Shown piece by piece: positions 18,692 through 25,386 of a stretch of 25,386 nucleotides of DNA. The stretch comes from a virus. The stretch is taken from positions 1 to 25,386 of IMG/VR virus record IMGVR_UViG_3300048987_000007; one strand, 5' to 3'. The stretch's first letter is position 1. Each line of letters begins with the position of its first letter. The notes below the pieces were generated by a model. That model did no database searches. It worked only from the letters and a program-made list of their open reading frames with translations, and was not told the DNA's origin. The position numbers were made by a program, and so were the translations under genes.

Positions 18692-21600
18692 ATGGGAAGC
18701 GCCGCCGCTGACATCGTCGCCCGGCTCACGCTGGCCGGCGAGCAATTCTCGTCCGAGAATGCGCGCATCTTCGCGGAGATGGAGAAGCGCGCCCAGGACA
18801 CGGCGGGCCGGACCAAGACCTTCTTCGAATCGAGCTTCAACGAAGTCGAGCAGATCGCCAAGAAGGCGCTGTCCCTGCCTCGCACCTCGGCGGGCACGCT
18901 CGACCTCGGCGTCGGTCAGTACAAGCAGGCGGCGGCCGAGGCGCAGCTTCACGCGGCGGCGGTGCGCCAGGTCGCGGTCGCGGCCGAGGCGGCGGCCAAA
19001 TCGACCGGCGACGACAGCGAGGCGACGCGGATCTACGTCCAGGCCGCCCGCGCCGCGGCGATCGAGGCCGAGCGGGACGCCAAGGGCAAGGCCGACCAGG
19101 CGGCGGCGATGGGCCAGCTGCAGGAGTCTCTGAACGCAACGGCCGCGCCGCTCCAGGCCCATGCCGACGGGCTCGAGCGGGCGCACGGCGCCTCCTACAA
19201 CCTCCGCCTCGGCCAGATGGAGCTGATGCACTCGACGCGGTCGTTCTTCGACATGCTCGTCGCCGGCCAGTCGCCGCTGGTCGCCTTCTCGATGGAGTTC
19301 GGGCGCATCGCCCAGGGCATCGCCACGATGGCCGCCGGCATGGATGCCGGCGGAGCCTCGTCGGAGAAGCTCGGCACCGCCCTCGGCACCGAGGCGGTCG
19401 CGACCGAGAAGAGCGCGGCGGCGAGCGGCGCCGACGCCGCTGCGAAGCGCGGCCAGGCCACCGCGGCGGCCGAGGGCAGCGTCGCGACCGGGGCGAACAC
19501 CGTCGCGACCGGCGCCAACGCGACCGCCCATGAAGCGGCGACGGTCGCGACCGTCGAGCATGCCGCCGCCCAATCCCGCTTCGCCGCCCTCATTTCCGGC
19601 CCGTGGGGCATGGCGATCCTCGGCGGCGTCACCGTCCTCGGAATGCTGATTCCCAAGCTGATGGGCGGCGGCGACGAGGTCGAGAAGCTGACCGACAAGA
19701 TGCGGGAGAATTACCGCCAGACCGGCCTCAACCAGCAGGCGACCGACATCTGGAAATCCTCGACCGAAGGCCTGATCGAGAGCTTGCGCGAGCTCGACAA
19801 GCAGACCGCGCACCTCAACCAGTCGCAGGCCCAGGCCCAGCAGGCGGCAATCGACGAGGCGCAGAAGAAGATCGATGATCTGCAGCAATCTCTCACGAGG
19901 GATCGAACCCATCTTAACGAGCTGGAGCGCCGGCGTGCCGAGTTACGGGGCCAAGCCGCCGCTGGGGACGAGGGCGCTGCGGCTGCGTTGATTGAATTAC
20001 GTCAAGTAAACAAGGACATTGCCACCACTGAGAATCTCATCATAGAGGGGCAGCGGCGAATCGCTGGTGGATATCAGGATCTGAGGGAGGCTCAGATCGC
20101 CAAGGATCGTCGCGAGGTGGCCGACGCGACCGATGCCGTCGCCGTGGCGAACGCTAAGCTGACAGCGACCGAAGATCGCCTCACCGAGGCCCGCCGCCGC
20201 GGCGACTTGGGCGAGGCGGAGTACAAGAAGCAGTTGCTCGACGCGCAGCGCCTTCGCGACAAGGAAGTGAAGGCCGCCCAGGATGCGGAGCGCGAGGCGC
20301 GCGACAAGAAGATCATCCTCGCGCGCCCGGTCGATGGCCCGATCACCTCGGGCTACGGCGCCCGCCCTCGGCCCAAAGAGGGCGCTTCGACCTGGCATCC
20401 CGCGATCGACTTCGGCGTCGGGATCGGAACGGCCGTCCGCGCCCAAGCGGACGGCGTGGTGATCAAGACCGGCATCGTCGGCAAACTCGGCCGTGTCGTG
20501 TGGATCGATTACGGGAACAAGGTCATCGCCGAGTTCGGGCACCTCAGCCAGGAACTCGTCAGCGAAGGGCAGGTCGTCCACGCCGGGCAGGTCGTCGCGC
20601 GGTCCGGCAATACCGGCCTCTCCACGGGCCCGCACCTCGACTATCGGCTGAAGGTTCAGGGCGCCTACGTCAACCCGCTGACCACCAAGGTCAATGTCGG
20701 CAAGGGCGTCGGCGATGCGATGGGCGATTACGAGCGCGAGCAGGCCGCCGCCGAGGAAAGGCGCCAGCACCAGGCGGAGCAGCTCGCCGAGACCCGGGAG
20801 CGGATCCTCGCGTCGCTGAGGGATGAGTTCAAGCAGACGGCCTTGAACGCCCAGGCGGATTCGCTTCGCGCGCGGGGGTTGACCGAGCAGGCGGACACGA
20901 TGGTCGAGGTGGCGCGCCTGGCGCGGGAGCGCGCCGACGAGCTCGCCAAGCTGCCGGAATCCGAGCGCGTTGTAACGCCTGCGCTCGTCGACCAGCTCGC
21001 CCTCTACCGCCAGCAGGCGGACGCCGTCGCCCAGCTCATGGTGGCGAACGGCTCGCGAGCGGCGCTGACCGAGCAGCAGAAGGCCGCCGAGGAGGCTCTC
21101 AATGCACAGATGCTCGCGCGCTTCGCGACGGCGAAGGGGCTGGTCAAGACCGCCGCCGACGAGCTCGCGATCAAGGACGCCCAACTCGACGTCGGCAACC
21201 GCCTCGGCGCGGCCGCTCAGCAGGCGGCGGAGGCCACGCGCGAGCAGAAGCGGGCCGACGAGGAGCGGCAGCGCTACCTCAAGCACCAGCAGGATGAGAT
21301 GGCCCGCCGCGAGCGGGAGCAGATCTCCACCCTGGCCGATTTCTACGAGCGAGCCTTCCGCAGCGGGGGCAAGAGCATCGTCCAGGACTTCAAGGACGAG
21401 ATGCTCGGCGTGATCGCCCAGATCGCCGCGCGATGGACGCTGGCGCTGCTCAGCGGCCAGCAGACCAGCCTGCCCGGCATCCTCTCCCAGATGGGCGCGA
21501 CGGCGAACAACGGCGGCTACGATTCCAAGGGCATTTTCGGCATGCTGATGGGGTTCGGCCAGGGTGGAGGCGGCGGCGTCCAGGCGACGCAGGTCGGCGA

Positions 21601-22933
21601 CTTCAACGGCATCCCGCTGCTCAATTTCGGCCTCGGCCAAGGCGGCGACTTCGCGGCGGCCGGCGGCGTGGCCGGCGGCGCCGCCACGGGTGGCCTGGGC
21701 GGCTTGGGCGGTCTGGCCGGCCTGGGCGGCGCCGGCTCCGCCCTGCCGGCGGCCGGCGCGGCGATGGCGGCCAGCATGCTGCTCAACAAGATTTTCGGGA
21801 TCAAGGATCCGACCGGCGGCCTGCTCGGCCCGATCAGCGCGCCGATCGTCAACTCGTTCATCCCCGCCAAGCGCGGCTCGGCGACGCTCGACTTCACCAA
21901 CGGCGCACTCGGCGTCGGCGCGACTCGCGGCAACAGCAGCTCGCGGATCGACACGTCGAAGGGCGACGTCGGCCAGCTCGCCGACATCCTCAACCGGATC
22001 GCGGAGCAGTTCGACGGCCACGTCTCGAAGGTCGGTGGCATCTCGTTCGGAGTCCGCGACGGCAATTTCCGGCTCGACCCGACCGGCCAGGGCATCACCA
22101 AGACCAAGAACGGCGCGCTGGACTTCGGCAAGGACGAGCAGGCGATGCTCCGCAAGGGCGTCGAGCTGATGCTCGAGCGCGGCGTCATCGACGGGCTCAG
22201 CGACGCCGAGAAGAAGATCCTCTCCTCCGGACAGGACATCGACAAGGCGCTGACCAAGGCGCTGTTGATCCACGACATCCCCAAGCGGCTGATGGAGCAT
22301 CTCGACCCGGTCGGCGCCGCGATCGACGCGTTGAACAAGAAGTGGGCCGACACGATCGACGCGCTGAACGAGGGCGGCGCCTCGACCGAGCAGATGGCCG
22401 ATGCGCAGAAGCTCTACAAGATGGAGCTCGCCGACGTGAAGAATGCGACGCAGGAGGCATCGGCCGGCCTCAAGTCGTTCCTCGACAGTCTCAATTTCGG
22501 CTCGGCCTCGCCTTACTCGCTGCACGACCAGGAGGCGATGGCGAAGGCGGCGCTCCAGCCGTTCCTCGACCAGATCGACGCCGACGGCGGGCAGTCGATC
22601 GACAAGCAGAAGTACCAGGCCTCGGCGCAGAGCTTCCTCGACATCGAGCGGCAGATCTACGGCTCGACCAAGGGCTTCTTCGACGCGATGGACATGATCC
22701 AGGCCTATACGGGCAAGGCGATCAGCGCGATCGACAACGCCAAGCCGATCCGCACCTACGCGGACCCGTTCGCCGAAAAAACCGCCGACAATACGACGAC
22801 CGCCAACGAGATCGCCGCGCAGCACACCGGCCTGCTGCTGCAGATCCGCGACGCGGTGACCGCGCTGGGGGGCGCGCCGGCCGGCGGCTTCATCGGCGGC
22901 GGACGCGGCTTCGCGGCGGCGATGAGCGCCTGA
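18692..22933 (+). CDS. Tape measure protein with embedded M23 peptidase domain
   Basis: A 1413-residue tape measure that sets tail length. The N-terminal 280 residues are Ala-rich helices; a hydrophobic segment near 297-325 (GMAILGGVTVLGMLIPKL) could insert in the membrane. Coiled-coil helices span about 340-545. Residues about 550-680 are an M23-type peptidoglycan hydrolase domain: H569-x3-D573 (WHPAIDFG), H617 in FGHLS, and GPHLDYRL with Asp650 where the family has the second His of HxH. More coiled coil (about 690-890) and a Gly/Ala-rich hinge (about 940-1030) follow. It should open the cell wall during DNA entry. GGGAG precedes ATG 18692. Confidence 0.93.
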   Translation: MGSAAADIVARLTLAGEQFSSENARIFAEMEKRAQDTAGRTKTFFESSFNEVEQIAKKALSLPRTSAGTLDLGVGQYKQAAAEAQLHAAAVRQVAVAAEAAAKSTGDDSEATRIYVQAARAAAIEAERDAKGKADQAAAMGQLQESLNATAAPLQAHADGLERAHGASYNLRLGQMELMHSTRSFFDMLVAGQSPLVAFSMEFGRIAQGIATMAAGMDAGGASSEKLGTALGTEAVATEKSAAASGADAAAKRGQATAAAEGSVATGANTVATGANATAHEAATVATVEHAAAQSRFAALISGPWGMAILGGVTVLGMLIPKLMGGGDEVEKLTDKMRENYRQTGLNQQATDIWKSSTEGLIESLRELDKQTAHLNQSQAQAQQAAIDEAQKKIDDLQQSLTRDRTHLNELERRRAELRGQAAAGDEGAAAALIELRQVNKDIATTENLIIEGQRRIAGGYQDLREAQIAKDRREVADATDAVAVANAKLTATEDRLTEARRRGDLGEAEYKKQLLDAQRLRDKEVKAAQDAEREARDKKIILARPVDGPITSGYGARPRPKEGASTWHPAIDFGVGIGTAVRAQADGVVIKTGIVGKLGRVVWIDYGNKVIAEFGHLSQELVSEGQVVHAGQVVARSGNTGLSTGPHLDYRLKVQGAYVNPLTTKVNVGKGVGDAMGDYEREQAAAEERRQHQAEQLAETRERILASLRDEFKQTALNAQADSLRARGLTEQADTMVEVARLARERADELAKLPESERVVTPALVDQLALYRQQADAVAQLMVANGSRAALTEQQKAAEEALNAQMLARFATAKGLVKTAADELAIKDAQLDVGNRLGAAAQQAAEATREQKRADEERQRYLKHQQDEMARREREQISTLADFYERAFRSGGKSIVQDFKDEMLGVIAQIAARWTLALLSGQQTSLPGILSQMGATANNGGYDSKGIFGMLMGFGQGGGGGVQATQVGDFNGIPLLNFGLGQGGDFAAAGGVAGGAATGGLGGLGGLAGLGGAGSALPAAGAAMAASMLLNKIFGIKDPTGGLLGPISAPIVNSFIPAKRGSATLDFTNGALGVGATRGNSSSRIDTSKGDVGQLADILNRIAEQFDGHVSKVGGISFGVRDGNFRLDPTGQGITKTKNGALDFGKDEQAMLRKGVELMLERGVIDGLSDAEKKILSSGQDIDKALTKALLIHDIPKRLMEHLDPVGAAIDALNKKWADTIDALNEGGASTEQMADAQKLYKMELADVKNATQEASAGLKSFLDSLNFGSASPYSLHDQEAMAKAALQPFLDQIDADGGQSIDKQKYQASAQSFLDIERQIYGSTKGFFDAMDMIQAYTGKAISAIDNAKPIRTYADPFAEKTADNTTTANEIAAQHTGLLLQIRDAVTALGGAPAGGFIGGGRGFAAAMSA

Positions 22934-22934
22934 C

Positions 22935-23333
22935 ATGCCCGCCACCACGACCGACATCCAGGCCGGCACCCGCCGTGCCAAGATTGTGATTTGGCCCGAT
23001 CCAGCGGACTCCACTGGGGTGGCGCAGAGTGCCGCCATCAAGGCTCGCTATCCTCGCGCCCGCGATGGTGCGGTGGAGCCCGCTGAGGGAATGTTCGACG
23101 CTGAGGCGGACGCCAAGACGGCCAACGGCCAACGAGCGGGCCTGTTCGGCATTGAGCGCCGGCGATTCGCGATCGCTGTCGCCGACATCGTTTGGCCCGA
23201 CCCGGCGGGCGCCGGAATCCCGGTCATCGCGCTTACCGATCCGGAGCAAGGGGCCGCTGGGCTCAAGACCATGTCGGTCCGCATCGAGGTCGATTGCGGA
23301 GCGGAAGCCACTGATTACGAGGCGTTCGGCTGA
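22935..23333 (+). CDS. Small tail-tip region hypothetical protein
   Basis: A 132-residue protein starting one base after the tape measure stop. It contains two WPDP motifs (IVIWPDPADSTG near residue 18 and IVWPDPAGAG near 86) that look like an internal duplication of a strand and turn, separated by a charged region (GMFDAEADAKTANGQ). The C-terminus (MSVRIEVDCGAEATDYEAFG) is strand-like. I do not recognise a family. Its position between the tape measure and distal tail genes suggests a tail-tip component. Codon use and coupling support a real gene. Confidence 0.6.
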   Translation: MPATTTDIQAGTRRAKIVIWPDPADSTGVAQSAAIKARYPRARDGAVEPAEGMFDAEADAKTANGQRAGLFGIERRRFAIAVADIVWPDPAGAGIPVIALTDPEQGAAGLKTMSVRIEVDCGAEATDYEAFG

Positions 23334-23334
23334 C

Positions 23335-24144
23335 ATGGCGAACGCGTGGGCGATGCGGCCGCTGGCGCCGGCGGCGGTGACGGCCGTCTCCGGCGACGGC
23401 AGCGACCCGATGAACGTCGCCAACGACTATCTCGGCGTCGTCTGGCGGTCGATCAGCACTGCCAGCACCAAGTCGCTGACCGTCGACCTCGGCGCCTCGC
23501 CGTCGCCTGTCGACGCCGCCTTGTTCTTCGGCTGCACGTCGGTTCCCGCCGCGACCTTGATAACCGTCGAGGCTGCCGACAATTCGGGCTTCACCGTCAA
23601 TTATTTCACATCGGGGCCGCTGACCTTCATCGCCGGGGCGACCTTCCCGGTCCACGGGCGCGGCGTCGGCTATTGGGAGAGCACAGGCGCCGTCCTGACG
23701 CGGCGCTACTGGAAGTTCACGTTCGACAATGGCGGTGTCGCGGTCATGACGGTCGGGCGCCTGGCACTTGGCCAGAAGCTTCAGCTCGCCCGCAATTTCG
23801 GCTTCGGCGGCGCCTGGGGCGTGCGCGACCTCGGCAATGTGGACTTCTCGCCCGCCGGCGCCCTGCTCCGGCGCCAGGCGGCGAAGCTGCGGACGATCGG
23901 CCTCACCTTCTCCAGCGTCTACAAGGACGAGGTCGAGACCAAGGTCCAGCCGTTGCTGCAGCTGGTCGCCGGCCAGCATCCGATCGCGCTGGTGACCGAT
24001 TCGGCGGTCTCCTCGCTTCGGCAGACGCGCTGCTGGATCGGCCCGCTGATCGGCGAGCTCGGCACCGTCTGGCGCAACGCCGCGGCTTGTGAGTGGCGCG
24101 CCAACCTGGTCGACCTGGTGCCGATCCCGAAGGATGTCTTCTGA
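23335..24144 (+). CDS. Putative distal tail / minor tail protein
   Basis: A 269-residue protein whose ATG follows the previous TGA by one base. It is beta-rich: YLGVVWRSISTASTKSLTVDLGA, LITVEAADNSGFTVNYF and RRYWKFTFDNGGVAVMTVGRL suggest a discoidin/jelly-roll-like carbohydrate-binding module, with a C-terminal segment (FGGAWGVRDLGNVDFSP, then VAGQHPIALVTDSAV) probably packing in the tail-tip ring. Such proteins follow the tape measure in siphovirus gene order. Family naming is tentative. Confidence 0.65.
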   Translation: MANAWAMRPLAPAAVTAVSGDGSDPMNVANDYLGVVWRSISTASTKSLTVDLGASPSPVDAALFFGCTSVPAATLITVEAADNSGFTVNYFTSGPLTFIAGATFPVHGRGVGYWESTGAVLTRRYWKFTFDNGGVAVMTVGRLALGQKLQLARNFGFGGAWGVRDLGNVDFSPAGALLRRQAAKLRTIGLTFSSVYKDEVETKVQPLLQLVAGQHPIALVTDSAVSSLRQTRCWIGPLIGELGTVWRNAAACEWRANLVDLVPIPKDVF

Positions 24145-24147
24145 GCC

Positions 24148-25386
24148 ATGGTCGCGTTCGTGGTTCAGGTCGACGGTTACGATCCGGTCGCCGGCGCGGC
24201 CGTGACGCTCTACGCCTCGAGCGTCGACGACGACCGGGTCTGCACCGGCCTGAACGGTCAGACCTGGTGGCCGGTGATCGCGGCGCTTCCCAAGCTGCGC
24301 TACGATTTGGTCGACGCCGGCTTTTCGGGACGGATCGACACGCCTTCCTCGAGCCTGGCTTTGGCGGTCGAGCCCTGGCCAGACTTCGCCCGCTACATCC
24401 TCGCCGACGCCCGGGTGCGGCTGTGGAGCGGCGAGGCGGGCACGGCCTGGGGATCCTGGACCCTGCGCTTCGATGGTCGCGCAACCTCGCAGCCGGCGAT
24501 CGAGGCAGGGCGGGCGCAGCTCGCCATCGCCGTCGACGATCGCTGGCTCGATACGCCTCTGCTCGCGCTCTACGCCGGAACGACCGGGGTCGAGGGGGAT
24601 TCCGGCATCAAGGGCCAGCCGAAGCCGCTCGCGCTCGGTGCCCCGCGTTACTGCCCGCCGACCCTGATCGACGCGAACAACATCGTCTATCAGCTGTCGG
24701 CCGGCGGGTTGATCGAGGATATCGAGACGGCGTTCGAGGGGCTGGCGAGCTTCGGCGCCAGCGTCGGCGACTATGCGAGCTATGCCGCCCTCGTCGCGGC
24801 GACGGTGAAGGCGGGCCAATGGGCGACGAGCAAGGCCTCGGGGCTGGTCCGCCACGGCGCTCCGCCGGCGCCGGGCCGGCGCTTCTGCTACCACGTCAAG
24901 GGCGACAAGGCCGGGCCGGACGGGTGGGTGAGGAAGCCCGGATCGATCATCCGCCGCCTGGCGCTACTCGCCGGCGGCACCGGCAAGACGCACGATTCGT
25001 CGCTCTATGCGCTCGACACGTCGCGGCCGTGGAACATCAGCTTCCTGGCGCGCGAGCAGATCACCGCGCGTGCGCTGATCCAGCGCATCGCGGCGAGCGT
25101 CAATGCCGTCGCCGGGGTGAGCTGGACCGGGCTGCTGTTCGCGGCGCCGTTGCCCGATCTCAGCGGCGCCGCGACGCTGACGCTGGATGCGACCGGCATC
25201 GCCTTGCCGCCGGTCGCCAAGGTCGCGCAGCTGGCGATCGACCCGCCTTACTGGCGGATGGCGATCGAGGCGGAGCGGACCGAGGACGTCCACGCATATT
25301 CCGATGTCGCCTTCACCTCGGTGCTGGTCGACCGCGGCGCCTACGATGCGACCCAAAGCTACCGAGAGGGCCATATCGTCCAGGAC
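24148..25386 (+). CDS. Large tail-tip protein, 3' end outside window
   Basis: An open frame from ATG 24148 through the window edge, 413 codons so far. It starts MVAFVVQVDGYDPVAGAAVT, and a baseplate-hub-like series of beta segments follows: ARVRLWSGEAGTAWGSWTLR, LDTPLLALYAGTTGVEGD, LALGAPRYCPPTLIDANNIV and LEDIETAFEG-like text. Later SWTGLLFAAPLPDLSGAATL and WRMAIEAERTEDVHAYSDV are seen. The 'value, reference, plot' like mix of small strands fits tail hub proteins that contact the receptor-binding tip. Partial, so function is inferred from position. Confidence 0.65.
   Translation, partial: MVAFVVQVDGYDPVAGAAVTLYASSVDDDRVCTGLNGQTWWPVIAALPKLRYDLVDAGFSGRIDTPSSSLALAVEPWPDFARYILADARVRLWSGEAGTAWGSWTLRFDGRATSQPAIEAGRAQLAIAVDDRWLDTPLLALYAGTTGVEGDSGIKGQPKPLALGAPRYCPPTLIDANNIVYQLSAGGLIEDIETAFEGLASFGASVGDYASYAALVAATVKAGQWATSKASGLVRHGAPPAPGRRFCYHVKGDKAGPDGWVRKPGSIIRRLALLAGGTGKTHDSSLYALDTSRPWNISFLAREQITARALIQRIAASVNAVAGVSWTGLLFAAPLPDLSGAATLTLDATGIALPPVAKVAQLAIDPPYWRMAIEAERTEDVHAYSDVAFTSVLVDRGAYDATQSYREGHIVQD

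Noticed and set aside
19997-23041. Very long minus-strand open frame (1014 codons) opposite the tape measure, and similar long antisense frames elsewhere (e.g. 9770-12343, 13149-15089)
   Set aside because: These are by-products of high GC and codon bias: their products are Arg/Ala/Leu/Gly-rich with no domain, and each is fully overlapped by a recognised plus-strand gene.
1-25386. CRISPR arrays, tRNA or rRNA genes, insertion sequences, integrase or attachment sites
   Set aside because: I looked for regularly spaced repeats, tRNA-like cloverleaf ends, transposase motifs and tyrosine/serine recombinase motifs and saw none; the repeats present are short and irregularly spaced.

Overview
The window is about 25.4 kb of a GC-rich, densely packed tailed bacteriophage or prophage genome. 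It runs almost entirely on the + strand, from the end of an early/replication module through DNA packaging, head, tail tube and tape measure into the first tail-tip genes. Coding GC is very high and codon choice is strongly GC-biased. Gene order (primase-helicase, DUF6362-like, DUF1441-like small terminase, GpA-type large terminase, gpW, lambda-type portal, protease-capsid fusion, DUF2190, tail tube, chaperone, DUF6441, tape measure) fits prophages of alphaproteobacteria, most likely Sphingomonadales. That host call is inference. No integrase, attachment site, lysis gene or host gene is in view, so free phage versus prophage cannot be decided. A 1413-residue tape measure plus a tail tube, with no sheath gene in view, suggests a long non-contractile (siphovirus-type) tail.

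Layout. 1-4.1 kb: early genes joined by 4-bp ATGA-type overlaps (unknown partial gene, small LuxR-type HTH protein, XF1762/Mom-like GNAT protein, a truncated DnaG-type zinc-finger fragment, and a Prim-Pol/SF3-helicase replication protein). 4.1-4.36 kb: a non-coding block with repeated TCCTCCC/GGGAGGA motifs, also found once inside the primase gene. 4.36-7.9 kb: DUF6362-like gene and terminase subunits. 7.9-11.8 kb: small ORF, gpW, portal, and a protease/major-capsid fusion with a strong in-frame internal start. 11.8-13.85 kb: small head and connector genes separated by hairpins. 13.86-16.6 kb: tail tube, tail assembly chaperone with a textbook -1 frameshift signal, and a DUF6441-like gene. 16.63-18.69 kb: a mixed-orientation accessory (moron) cassette with a lipoprotein, a minus-strand ribbon-helix-helix protein, an exported protein, a BRO-type antirepressor and a minus-strand unknown, closed by a strong intrinsic terminator. 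18.69 kb-end: tape measure with an embedded M23 peptidase domain and three tail-tip genes, the last cut by the window edge.

The late genes form a consecutive packaging-to-tail assembly line. The most notable non-gene signals are the frameshift cassette at 15680-15716, the TCCTCCC repeat family, a dnaX-like slippery run in the primase linker, nested dyads at the tail-tube stop codon, and the accessory cassette interrupting the tail operon.
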